DNA of 46,953 bases, taken from positions 1-46,953 of the forward strand of contig JACRLM010000072.1 in assembly GCA_016235255.1 (NCBI GenBank), written 5' to 3'. The stretch comes from Nitrospinota bacterium. GTDB taxonomy: Bacteria; Nitrospinota_A; UBA7883; JACRLM01. The position numbers and the translations under genes were made by a program. Positions 17,887-26,027 of the stretch are shown here, in pieces. How positions within the stretch are numbered: position 1 is the first letter of the stretch; each line of letters starts with the position of its first letter. The notes below the pieces were generated by a model that did not search any database, was not told the origin of the DNA, and worked only from the letters and a program-made list of their open reading frames with translations.

Positions 17887-18714
17887 ATGAATCAGGAAGA
17901 GAACAAGACAAGCGTCCCTTCGGAATTCGCGGACATAGAGTCGTATCTGGACAGCCGCGCCAAGCTGGAGGCGATGTTTGAGGAGAAGTTCACCAAGACC
18001 CTCGCGGTGATGTTCACGGACATCAAGGACTCCACCTCCATCACCGAGATTGAAGGCGACCTGGCGATGCGCCAGATGATCAAGCATCATAACGACATCC
18101 TGTTTCCCCTGATAAAGAAACATGGCGGAACCTTGGTAAAGACCATCGGGGACGGGACGCTTTCTTATTTTGAAAGCACACAGGAATGCCTGCGCGCCGC
18201 CGTGGAGATACAAAAAGAGATTGATGACAGCAATCTTCATAAACAAACGAAGGTGCCGATCCTTGTGCGAATCGGTTTTCACACCGGCAAGTGCATACTT
18301 GAGAAAAACGACGTGTATGGAGACGTGGTGAACACCGCCGCCAAGGTTCAGTCAGCGGCCAATCCGGCGGAGATATACCTTTCGGAAGCGGCATATCACG
18401 CGCTGGACGACGCGTCGGAGGTATACTGCCGGTTCGCCAAGTCGGCGGAGCTTAAGGGCAAGAAGGAAAGCGTCAATATATACAAAGCGTTCTGGAATCC
18501 GCAGGAGATAGAGTCGGACAAGGTCCACAAGGCCGAGGCCGTTCCACAGGCAAAGGGGATGGCTCCGGCGATGAAGATTGCGGTCATGGTTGCGGCCCCT
18601 TTGCTGGCGGTCCTGGTTCTGGTGATTTTAAGCCGCATTCTCAGCAATACATCAGCCGAGACGGACAAACGTTCGATAACCCATTCCGTGGAACCCGCCC
18701 GCCCTTCAAAATAG
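17887..18714 (+). CDS. Class III adenylate/guanylate cyclase with C-terminal membrane anchor
   Basis: Makes a cyclic nucleotide (probably cAMP) from NTP. The catalytic domain spans about 38-200: FTDIKDST (first metal Asp), IGDGTLSYF (second metal Asp), RIGFHTGKCI and VYGDVVNTAAKVQS (transition-state Asn region). A single hydrophobic segment (about 228-250) follows, with a short tail, so the enzyme is tail-anchored with its catalytic domain in the cytoplasm. There is no N-terminal sensor domain. The ATG has no strong ribosome site. The gene is a single unit, divergent from ccmE. A cyclic-nucleotide-binding protein is encoded elsewhere in the window (41439-40969). Confidence 0.87.
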   Translation: MNQEENKTSVPSEFADIESYLDSRAKLEAMFEEKFTKTLAVMFTDIKDSTSITEIEGDLAMRQMIKHHNDILFPLIKKHGGTLVKTIGDGTLSYFESTQECLRAAVEIQKEIDDSNLHKQTKVPILVRIGFHTGKCILEKNDVYGDVVNTAAKVQSAANPAEIYLSEAAYHALDDASEVYCRFAKSAELKGKKESVNIYKAFWNPQEIESDKVHKAEAVPQAKGMAPAMKIAVMVAAPLLAVLVLVILSRILSNTSAETDKRSITHSVEPARPSK

Positions 18715-18732
18715 CCTCCCGCAAATTTTGCT

Positions 18733-18760
18733 TTGCAAATCGCGTAAATTTTGTAATAAT
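18733..18760 (+). promoter_or_regulatory. Candidate promoter of rplU-rpmA
   Basis: TTGCAA (18733-18738), 16-nt spacer, AATAAT (18755-18760). It lies 75 nt before rplU, next to an inverted repeat GCAAA-N6-TTTGC (18721-18736). Confidence 0.45.
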
Positions 18761-18835
18761 TGCTCTTTTGGATTTGGTGGTTGCCAGCATTTGGCCGGAA
18801 CGCGGCCCTTTTAAGTCATTTCGGAGGATTTTGCG

Positions 18836-19144
18836 ATGTACGCGGTTGTGAAGGCCTGTGGCAGGCAATACAAGGTGTCCGAAGGCGATGTGATCGTCGT
18901 GGACAAGATCGAAGGCGACATTGGCGCCACTGTGGAGCTGGGGCCAGTGCTGATGGCCGGTGAAGGGGAGTCCGTGAAGATCGGCGCCCCCCATGTGGAC
19001 GGCAAGAAAGTGACGGCGAAGATACTGCGCCAGGCCAAGGGAACGAAGGTGACGATCATCAAGCATCGCCGCAGGAACGATTACCGGCTGAAAAAAGGCC
19101 ACAGGCAGCTTGAGACCACGCTTCAGATCGTTTCGATAAACTAA
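18836..19144 (+). CDS. rplU: 50S ribosomal protein L21
   Basis: Binds 23S rRNA in the large subunit. The 102-aa protein begins MYAVVKACGRQYKVSEGD and ends with HRRRNDYRLKKGHRQ, both characteristic of L21. A strong GGAGG stands 7-8 nt before the ATG. It is first in the classical rplU-rpmA pair, with obgE downstream. Confidence 0.98.
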   Translation: MYAVVKACGRQYKVSEGDVIVVDKIEGDIGATVELGPVLMAGEGESVKIGAPHVDGKKVTAKILRQAKGTKVTIIKHRRRNDYRLKKGHRQLETTLQIVSIN

Positions 19145-19197
19145 AGATTCGCGGCCGCGCCGGCATATGGCCGGGCGGGATTTTGGAGGATAGATAA

Positions 19198-19464
19198 ATG
19201 GCACATAAAAAAGGACAAGGCTCCACATCCAACGGGCGGGATTCCGCCGGGCGCCGGCTTGGCGTGAAAAGGTTCCAGGGGCAGGTGGTGCGCGCGGGGA
19301 ACATCCTGGTGCGCCAGCGCGGCACGAAATTCTATCCCGGCAAGAACGCGGGGATCGGCAAAGACCACACGATTTTCGCCCTGATAGACGGCGTTGTGGC
19401 GTTTGCCCAGAAAGGCCGGGGAGGCCGCCGGTTCATTTCCATAGACCCGGTCACCGCCGCCTGA
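19198..19464 (+). CDS. rpmA: 50S ribosomal protein L27
   Basis: L27 has an N-terminal tail that reaches the peptidyl-transferase centre. The 88-aa protein starts [20 protein letters not shown], the direct non-processed form (no Firmicutes-type cleavable leader), and contains [25 protein letters not shown] lies upstream of the ATG. It is 53 bp downstream of rplU. Confidence 0.98.
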   Translation: MAHKKGQGSTSNGRDSAGRRLGVKRFQGQVVRAGNILVRQRGTKFYPGKNAGIGKDHTIFALIDGVVAFAQKGRGGRRFISIDPVTAA

Positions 19465-19488
19465 TTCGTTTTTTAATTTAGAATCGAA

Positions 19489-19529
19489 CCGCTCCGCCTT
19501 TTCAAACCGGCGGGGCGGTTTTTCTTTTT
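19489..19529 (+). terminator. Terminator between rpmA and obgE
   Basis: CCGCTCCGCC (19489-19498) pairs with GGCGGGGCGG (19509-19518), 10 bp with one G-T pair and a 10-nt loop. It is followed by TTTTTCTTTTTC. It probably separates ribosomal protein mRNA from obgE, or lets part of it read through. Confidence 0.85.
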
Positions 19530-19553
19530 CGGGGATTTTAGACATACTGCGCC

Positions 19554-20615
19554 ATGAACGATTTTATTGACCGCGTAAGGATAAACATAAAGGCCGGCGA
19601 CGGCGGGGCGGGCTCCGCCAGTTTCCGGCGCGAAAAATTCGCCCCCATGGGAGGGCCGGACGGCGGCGACGGTGGCAATGGCGGTTCCATAATATTCGTG
19701 GCGGACCACAATCTTGGCACCCTTCTGGACTTTACTTACCATCGCCATTTTGGCGCGGAAGACGGGGAGCGTGGCGGCAAACGCCAGATGTCCGGCAAAA
19801 GCGGGGATGACCTGACGCTCAAAGTCCCGGTGGGAACGATGTTGCTCGACGCGCAGACCGGGGAGCAGATCGCCGATCTGGACCGGGACGGCAAAAGCAT
19901 CGTCGCCGCCAAGGGCGGCAAGGGGGGCTGGGGGAACGTCCATTTCAAATCGTCCATAAACCAGGCGCCGCGCCGGGCAAATCCAGGCACAGACGGCGAG
20001 AAACGCATGATTGTGCTGGAACTGAAGCTGATCGCCGACGTTGGCATTTTGGGGTATCCAAACGCAGGCAAGTCCACCCTTATCTCCCGCATATCCGCCG
20101 CAAAACCGAAAATAGCGGACTATCCGTTCACCACCATCACCCCCAATTTAGGCGTGGTGGAATGGTTGGAAGGTAAAACATACGTGGTGGCGGACATACC
20201 CGGATTGATCGAAGGCGCCGCCGAAGGGCGCGGACTTGGCCATCAGTTCCTTCGCCACGTGGAACGCACAAAGCTGTTGCTGCACCTTATCGACCCTGTG
20301 GCGGTGGAGGAAGGGCGCGATCCTGTGGCCGATTTCAAGGCCATAAACGCGGAGCTTGTGAAGTATTCGCCGGACCTTGCGGTAAAATCGCAGATAGTGG
20401 CGATAAGCAAGATGGACGCTGTGACGGACAAGGCCGGGCTTAAAAAGGCGGTCAAGAAATTGTCCAAGGCAAGCGGCGGCGAAGTTTTCACGATAAGCGC
20501 CGTGAGCGGCGAGGGGATAGACGACCTTAAGAAACTTATCGGGCGGCGGCTTTTGGAGATGAAGGAGGCGCAGATCGTGGAAGATATCCAGAAAGAAGAG
20601 CAGGACGATTTTTAG
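19554..20615 (+). CDS. obgE: GTPase ObgE/CgtA
   Basis: A ribosome-associated GTPase acting in 50S assembly and stress control. The 353-aa protein has the Gly-rich Obg fold (residues 1-158, with KAGDGGAGSASFRREKF and GGDGGNGGS). A G domain follows: GYPNAGKST (G1), YPFTTITPN (G2), DIPGLIEGAAEGRGLGHQFLRH (G3 and switch II), SKMD (G4, in the place of NKxD) and ISAVSGEG (G5). There is no long C-terminal OCT domain. The start lacks a good Shine-Dalgarno sequence and follows a terminator by 25 bp. Confidence 0.96.
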   Translation: MNDFIDRVRINIKAGDGGAGSASFRREKFAPMGGPDGGDGGNGGSIIFVADHNLGTLLDFTYHRHFGAEDGERGGKRQMSGKSGDDLTLKVPVGTMLLDAQTGEQIADLDRDGKSIVAAKGGKGGWGNVHFKSSINQAPRRANPGTDGEKRMIVLELKLIADVGILGYPNAGKSTLISRISAAKPKIADYPFTTITPNLGVVEWLEGKTYVVADIPGLIEGAAEGRGLGHQFLRHVERTKLLLHLIDPVAVEEGRDPVADFKAINAELVKYSPDLAVKSQIVAISKMDAVTDKAGLKKAVKKLSKASGGEVFTISAVSGEGIDDLKKLIGRRLLEMKEAQIVEDIQKEEQDDF

Positions 20616-20636
20616 TTAGCCACAACAAGAATTTTC

Positions 20637-20702
20637 ACCACAGAGGCACAGAGGCACAGAGGCACAGAGGGAAGAATATCTTAATCTCCCCGCCTCGGTG
20701 GT
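20637..20702. repeat. CACAGAGG tandem repeat with inverted arm
   Basis: Four exact 8-bp units CACAGAGG (20639-20670) are followed by CCTCGGTGGT (20693-20702), which matches the complement of ACCACAGAGG (20637-20646) in 9 of 10 bases. A hairpin could form around the array. Repeats of this kind, as I recall, are scattered in many bacterial genomes. Confidence 0.7.
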
Positions 20703-20806
20703 TATATCATCCCCCCAAAATCCATCAAAAAACACCTTGTGTATTCGTTGTACGTTCGCTTTTACTTAGTTTGAATCTTTTTTTGTTAAATTGAGTCTAT
20801 TTTAGC

Positions 20807-20836
20807 TTGACGAGACCCCCCTGTATCTATTATAAA
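20807..20836 (+). promoter_or_regulatory. Candidate promoter of the complex I operon with long leader
   Basis: TTGACG (20807-20812), 18-nt spacer, TATAAA (20831-20836). The stretch 20840-21002 would be a leader of about 160 nt without a gene. It contains a GC hairpin CGCCC-N6-GGGCG near 20937-20952. Confidence 0.55.
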
Positions 20837-21002
20837 TTCCAAGCTCTACGCTCGATGGCGGTTCAAGCGGAACCGGCAGGAAAAAAAGAGCGTTCAAAAG
20901 CACTGTCCACATTTTCATTACAGTTTATTCGTTCGCGCCCCTGCGCGGGCGAAAGTGGCTGATAGGGGTTTCTTTAATGGAATTAAGGGTGGCGGAACTG
21001 GC

Positions 21003-23003
21003 ATGAAGGTTTTGTTCAGTTCATGGCGCGGAGAGGTTGTTGACAATCGCGGCAAAGCGCCCGACGATTGGGCCGACGCCGCCCAGATAAAGAAGCTTCC
21101 CACCGAATTTGGCCCCGGCCGCTCCGTTTCCGCTTTCATCGGATGGGACGGGATCATCTTAGCCTCCGAGCCGTACGATATAGTGGAGATGACCGCCAAT
21201 TACGCGGCGGCGCTGCAGGCTTCTTCCTGCGCCAAATGTTTCCCCTGCCGCACCGGCACCAAGGTGATGGAAGACCTTTTGGCCGGCATCGTGGCGGGGA
21301 AAGGGGCCGAGGGGGACATCGCCCGGTTAAAAGATCTTTGCGCCACCATATCGCCCAATTCAAAGTGCGGCATCGGCCAGCTTGGCCCCATCGCCATAGA
21401 GCACGCCATCACGAATTTCCGGGATGATTTCCTGGCATATATCAAAGGCGGGAAAAAATCGGCCGGGCTGTACTATCCATACAAAATGACGGCGCCCTGC
21501 ACGGCGGCCTGCCCCACGGGGATGGACATTCCCAGGTATATCGAATACATAAAAGACGGCGATTTCGCCGGGTCGCTTGCCACCATCCGGGAAGCGTGCC
21601 CCATGGCGGCGTCTTTGGGCCGGGCGTGTTTCCATCCGTGCGAGAACAACTGCCGCCGGGCCAACGTGGAAGCGCCGCTGGCCATATGCAAGCTTAAGCG
21701 CTCCGCCTGGGATTTTGAGTACCTGCACGCCGTCGAAAAACCATCCAATCCGAACATGAACACGCGGGATGAAAAGATCGCCGTGATCGGCGGCGGCATC
21801 GCCGGTGTGTCGGCCGCGTACTACCTGGCCCTCAAGGGATACCGGGTGACCATATTTGAAAAGCTGGACAATTTTGGGGGCGCGGCGTACACAGGCATAC
21901 CGCATTACCGCATACCCAAAGACGTGCAGCGCGACGAGATCGCATATCTTGCCACCCTGGGGGTGGAGCTGAAGACAGGCGTCTGTTTCGGCAGGGACGA
22001 AACGTTCAAGAGCCTGCGCGAGAAGGGCTTTAAGGCTGTGTTCCTGGCCACCGGGGCGGACCTTTCAAAGAAGATGGGCGCCGAAGGTGAGGACGCGGGA
22101 TACGAGGGATACTATCCCGGCATCAGCATCCTCAAGCAGGTTGTGATGAAGACCAGCCCGGAGGTGAAAGAGAAAACGCCGGTGGCGGACATCCCCAAAT
22201 ACAAACATGTGATGGTGGTCGGCGGCGGAAACACAGCCATGGACTGCGCCCGCACGTTCCGCAGGCTCGGCTCGAAGGTGACCATCGTTTATCGCCGCAC
22301 GGAGAAAGAGTTGCCGGCGGATCCGCACGAGATTCACGAGTCCAAGGACGAGGGTGTCGAGTACGCGTTCCTGGAGGCGCCCACCCGGATCATCGCGGAG
22401 AACGGCAAAGTGACCGGGCTTGAGTGCCAGACGATGGAACTGGGAGAGCCGGACGCTTCGGGCCGCCGCAGGCCTGTGCCCAAGAAAGGGTCGGAGCATA
22501 TCATCGCGGGTGATTGCGTGATCTCCGCCATCGGGCAGGATTGCGACATCTTCTACCTGAAGGAAGACGCCAACATCAAGATAAGCAAGTGGGACAACCC
22601 CGTTGCCGACAACGACACGATGCAGACAGACGTTCCCGGCGTGTTCGCCGGGGGGGACTGCATGATCGGCCCGATGACCCTTGTGGTGGCGGCCGGGCAT
22701 GGACGGCGCGCGGCGCAGAGCATAGACCAGTTCCTGCGCGGCGGGAAGCCGTCCATCAACGACACCCAGAGGATGGAGAACCTTATCGCCGCCATCGGCG
22801 CGTACAACAAGAAAGAAGAGATAGCCAATCCGAAAGGATGGGACAGGCAGGTGATGCCATACTGCGACAGGGACGGGAAATTGCACGCCTTCACCGAGGT
22901 GGAGCTTGGATACACCCAGGAGCAGGCGATGGAAGAGGCGGCCCGCTGCATGCGCTGTTACATCGTTGGGATGGCCGCCGTCACGGGAGGAGGGGCGAAA
23001 TGA
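21003..23003 (+). CDS. SfrB-like NuoF(N3 domain)-GltD fusion, NAD(P)H-oxidising subunit of complex I
   Basis: Probable electron-input subunit that oxidises NAD(P)H by FAD and passes electrons through Fe-S clusters to NuoG. Residues 30-147 match only the C-terminal part of NuoF: the N3-type [4Fe-4S] ligands C76, C79, C82 and C122 are present, but the FMN/NADH Rossmann part is absent. Residues 160-235 are a GltD/NfnL-type Fe-S domain (C166, C170, C199, C209, C213, C217). Then comes a GltD flavoprotein with FAD loop GGGIAG (263-268), second nucleotide loop GGGNTA (407-412) and YRR (430-432), the NADPH-type phosphate-binding motif. VFAGGDC closes the FAD site. ATG 21003 (666 aa) is preferred over GTG 20955. 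It overlaps nuoG by ATGA. The Geobacter NADPH dehydrogenase subunit SfrB is the closest architecture I recall. Confidence 0.85.
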   Translation: MKVLFSSWRGEVVDNRGKAPDDWADAAQIKKLPTEFGPGRSVSAFIGWDGIILASEPYDIVEMTANYAAALQASSCAKCFPCRTGTKVMEDLLAGIVAGKGAEGDIARLKDLCATISPNSKCGIGQLGPIAIEHAITNFRDDFLAYIKGGKKSAGLYYPYKMTAPCTAACPTGMDIPRYIEYIKDGDFAGSLATIREACPMAASLGRACFHPCENNCRRANVEAPLAICKLKRSAWDFEYLHAVEKPSNPNMNTRDEKIAVIGGGIAGVSAAYYLALKGYRVTIFEKLDNFGGAAYTGIPHYRIPKDVQRDEIAYLATLGVELKTGVCFGRDETFKSLREKGFKAVFLATGADLSKKMGAEGEDAGYEGYYPGISILKQVVMKTSPEVKEKTPVADIPKYKHVMVVGGGNTAMDCARTFRRLGSKVTIVYRRTEKELPADPHEIHESKDEGVEYAFLEAPTRIIAENGKVTGLECQTMELGEPDASGRRRPVPKKGSEHIIAGDCVISAIGQDCDIFYLKEDANIKISKWDNPVADNDTMQTDVPGVFAGGDCMIGPMTLVVAAGHGRRAAQSIDQFLRGGKPSINDTQRMENLIAAIGAYNKKEEIANPKGWDRQVMPYCDRDGKLHAFTEVELGYTQEQAMEEAARCMRCYIVGMAAVTGGGAK

Positions 23004-25555
23004 GCGATCATGCAGTGAAAGCCGCTCCGGCCACGATTGAATTGACCATAGACGGAAAGCTTGTCACCGTCCCGCGCGGGACGACCATATTGAACGCGGC
23101 GCGCCAGAACGGCGTGTACATACCCACGCTTTGCTATGTTGAAAAGCTCAACCCCATCGGCTCTTGCAGGCTTTGCTCGGTGGAGGTGGAGGGTTCCAAA
23201 GGCCCCATAATGTCGTGTGTCACCCCGGTGACCTCCGGGATGAAAGTGACCACCCAGAGCGAGGCTCTGGCGGCCCACCGGCAAAAGATGATGCGGTTTA
23301 TATTGACCAACCACCCGCTGGACTGCCCTGTGTGCGAGCGGAGCGGAGAATGCTCGCTTCAGAACCGGACGTTCGAGCTGGACGTCGTCGGCCATGATTA
23401 CAGGACGGATGGACACAAAAAGACTCCGGTGGCCAACTGGAAGGCGTTGCGTTACGACCGCAACCTTTGCATTTTCTGCGAACGGTGCGTGAAGATATGC
23501 AGGGAAGTGCAGGGGATCGCGGCGCTTTCGATAGACGGATGGGGATATAAGGCGAGGATCAAGCCGAACGCGGGGGAGACGCTGGACTGCGATTTCTGCG
23601 GCCAGTGCCTGTCCGTATGCCCGGTGGGCGCCATATCAAGCTCGATCATATTCAACGGGCGCTCATGGGAGATGGACAAGACCCAGACCGTGTGCCCGTA
23701 TTGCGCCGTGGGATGCTCGTTCCACGCCAACACGAGGAAAGGCTCGCTTGTCCGTATCACAAGCGACGACACCATCGGGGTGAACAACGGCAACCTATGC
23801 GCCCGCGGCAGGTTCGGTTTCGAGGCGCACCAGGGCGAGAACAGGGTGAAGACCCCCCTTGTCCGCAAGGGCGGGCGGCTGGAACCGGCCACGTGGGAAG
23901 AGGCCATCGCGCTTGCCGCGTCAAAACTGAAACAGATACATGCCGCAAGCGGGCCCGGCTCCATCGCAGTGATCGGCGGCGAGGGGCTTTATAACGAGGA
24001 CGCATACGTATTGCAGAAGGTCTTCCGCGCCGGGCTTGGCGTGTGGAGGATAGACAATCCCGCCAACATGAGAAATCCGGAGCTTAACAGCGGGATTTGC
24101 GACACGTTCGGCGGCGCGGCCCCCATCGTTGAATATTCCGAAATCAGGAAGGCCGATTCGTTCTTCTTCTTCGGCGCCGACGCGGAGAAAGAGAATCCGG
24201 TGATAGCCAACATGGTGCGCATGAAGGTGCGTGACCATGGCGCGCCGATGTTCGCGGCGAACACAAGGAACATCGGATTCGCCCCGGCGTTCGACAGGAA
24301 AGTGATATTCGCCCCCGGCTCCGAGGCCGCGCTGGTGGCGGGGATTATCCGGGCCATGCTCGACACCAACATAAAAGATAACCGCGCCGCAAAAGCCGCA
24401 GGCGCAAATCCTCTGCTCGGCAAGAGCGCGCAAAGCGTGAGCGTGGAGGATGCGGCGAAAGTTTCGGGAGTGAGCGCCGGGGAGATCAGGGCGCTGGCCG
24501 CGGCGTTTTTAAAGAACGGCGCCCCGCTTGTGGTGATGGGGAGCGGCGTTTACACCCATCCAAAAGGGGCGCAGATCGCCAAGGGGCTTATAAACCTGGC
24601 CACGCTGCTCGGCGGGAAGGCGATGCTGTACAGGGAAAGCGCCAACAGCCAGGGGGTGAACGGCATGGGGATTTCCCCGTCGCATCTGCCCGGTTACATG
24701 AAGGCTGGCGACGAGAAGGCGGCCGCGCACTATTCACAGAAATGGGGGAAGAAAATATCCCCGGCATCCGGTGACGGGCTCGGGATTTTCGACGGCCTGG
24801 CGCAAAAGAAGATTAAGGCGGTTGTGATTGCCGGGGCAGACCCGGTGACGCACTCGGAGGGGGGCGGTTCTATCGCGCAAGCGCTGGCTGGCGCGGAGTT
24901 CACCGTGGTCACCACGCAGTTCCTCACGGAGACGGCCCTGCTGGCCAACGTTGTGTTCCCGTCGTCCACTTCGATGGAGCGGGACGGCGCATGCGTAAAC
25001 AACGAAGGGCGGACGCAAAGCATAAAGAAAGTGATCGAGCCCGCCGGGCAGTCCAGGCCTGATTGGGAGATTTTCGCGGCGCTCGGATCCGCGCTTGGGT
25101 TGAACCTTGCGTACACCGCCGCGGCGGACGTGGCCGCCGAGATAGCGGCGGACGTTCCGGCCAATGCGGCTTTAAGCGGGGATGGCGGGGCATTCGAGTT
25201 TGACACGGCGGCGCAGCTTCCGGCCCGCGGTGGAGATTATCCGATGATGCTGGTGACCGGCTCGTCGCTTTTCCATCATGGGACGATGAGCAGGCAATGC
25301 CCGGCGCTAAACTCGCTGGATTCGGCGGCGGAGCTGGAGATCTGCGCGGCGGACGCGGAAAAACTTGGTTTCAAGGACGGGGACGGAGTTCTGGTGGAGT
25401 CGAAGGAAGGCTCGATAAAGCTTAAAGCGGCTGTCACTGCCAAGTCCCCCTCCGGGGTTGTGTTCGTGGCGAAGAATTTTGAGAACGCGCCGGCGCTCCA
25501 TCTTTTTGCGGGGGGGCAGGCGGCCGTGGCGGTGAAGATCAGCAAACTGGCTTGA
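23000..25555 (+). CDS. nuoG: NADH-quinone oxidoreductase subunit G (molybdopterin-type, SfrA-like)
   Basis: The large iron-sulfur subunit of complex I, 851 aa. Ligands read in order: a [2Fe-2S] ferredoxin domain C45, C56, C59, C73; a His-ligated cluster H105, C109, C112, C118; two full CxxCxxCxxxC sets, C157-C167 and C197-C207; and C232, C235, C239, C267 for the N7-type cluster at the entry of the molybdopterin-like domain. The second set is more typical of formate dehydrogenases and SfrA than of standard NuoG. No Cys/Sec metal ligand is seen in the molybdopterin region (it reads IDNPANMRNPE), so catalysis at Mo is unlikely. The start at 23000 (ATGA overlap) has GGGAGGAGGGGCG upstream. The apparent longer frame from 22514 is read-through inside the upstream gene. 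Confidence 0.9.
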   Translation: MSDHAVKAAPATIELTIDGKLVTVPRGTTILNAARQNGVYIPTLCYVEKLNPIGSCRLCSVEVEGSKGPIMSCVTPVTSGMKVTTQSEALAAHRQKMMRFILTNHPLDCPVCERSGECSLQNRTFELDVVGHDYRTDGHKKTPVANWKALRYDRNLCIFCERCVKICREVQGIAALSIDGWGYKARIKPNAGETLDCDFCGQCLSVCPVGAISSSIIFNGRSWEMDKTQTVCPYCAVGCSFHANTRKGSLVRITSDDTIGVNNGNLCARGRFGFEAHQGENRVKTPLVRKGGRLEPATWEEAIALAASKLKQIHAASGPGSIAVIGGEGLYNEDAYVLQKVFRAGLGVWRIDNPANMRNPELNSGICDTFGGAAPIVEYSEIRKADSFFFFGADAEKENPVIANMVRMKVRDHGAPMFAANTRNIGFAPAFDRKVIFAPGSEAALVAGIIRAMLDTNIKDNRAAKAAGANPLLGKSAQSVSVEDAAKVSGVSAGEIRALAAAFLKNGAPLVVMGSGVYTHPKGAQIAKGLINLATLLGGKAMLYRESANSQGVNGMGISPSHLPGYMKAGDEKAAAHYSQKWGKKISPASGDGLGIFDGLAQKKIKAVVIAGADPVTHSEGGGSIAQALAGAEFTVVTTQFLTETALLANVVFPSSTSMERDGACVNNEGRTQSIKKVIEPAGQSRPDWEIFAALGSALGLNLAYTAAADVAAEIAADVPANAALSGDGGAFEFDTAAQLPARGGDYPMMLVTGSSLFHHGTMSRQCPALNSLDSAAELEICAADAEKLGFKDGDGVLVESKEGSIKLKAAVTAKSPSGVVFVAKNFENAPALHLFAGGQAAVAVKISKLA

Positions 25556-25598
25556 CGGGCATTAGGATTTGACTTTGATGGAATCGAAAGATAAACTT

Positions 25599-25631
25599 GG
25601 CGCGCCTCTGAGGTGTGGAAACCTCCGCGCC
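25599..25631 (+). other. Hairpin in the nuoG-nuoA gap
   Basis: GGCGCG (25599-25604) pairs with CGCGCC (25626-25631), and GAGGT (25610-25614) with ACCTC (25621-25625), with a 5-nt bulge. No T-run follows, so it is not a plain terminator. It lies in a 118-bp gap, the largest inside the operon, and inside a possible 30-codon ORF (25578-25670). Confidence 0.5.
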
Positions 25632-25673
25632 GATTTTCAAAATGAACCGCTCAATTTTGGGAGCGCCTGACAG

Positions 25674-26027
25674 GTGAACCAGTATATACCCGTGCTTTTG
25701 GTGTTCGCCGTTTCCGCCGGGATAGCAGCGGCGGTGCTGGCGATATCCGAGGGGCTTGGCCCCAAGGAAGTGTTCCGGGAGAAGATGGAGCCGTTCGAGT
25801 GCGGCGAGAACGCCATAATGTCGCCGAAACTGCGGTTTTCGGTGAGGTTTTACCTGATAGCGCTTCTATTTATTGTGTTCGATATAGAAGCGGTGTTCAT
25901 GTTCCCCTGGGCGGTGATATTCCAGCCGCTGGGGATGTTCGGCTTCGTGGAGATGACGGTGTTCATCGTTATCCTGGCCATCGGGCTTGTGTATGTGTGG
26001 AAAAAGGGAGCCTTGGAATGGGAATGA
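25674..26027 (+). CDS. nuoA: Complex I membrane subunit NuoA
   Basis: A 117-aa membrane subunit at the junction of the quinone site and the membrane arm. It has three hydrophobic helices and the family signature KMEPFECGENA, followed by RFSVRFYLIALLFIVFDIEAVFMFPWA, in which the acidic residues are conserved. GTG start with GGGAGC about 9 nt upstream. It overlaps nuoB by 10 nt. Confidence 0.97.
   Translation: MNQYIPVLLVFAVSAGIAAAVLAISEGLGPKEVFREKMEPFECGENAIMSPKLRFSVRFYLIALLFIVFDIEAVFMFPWAVIFQPLGMFGFVEMTVFIVILAIGLVYVWKKGALEWE

Noticed and set aside
20639..20670. CRISPR array
   Set aside because: The units are 8 bp with no spacers, and no cas genes are present. This is a simple tandem repeat.
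22514..22999. Long N-terminal extension of the nuoG frame
   Set aside because: It lies in another frame of the upstream gene and is Arg/His-rich; the NuoG ferredoxin domain starts at 23000 with a good ribosome site.
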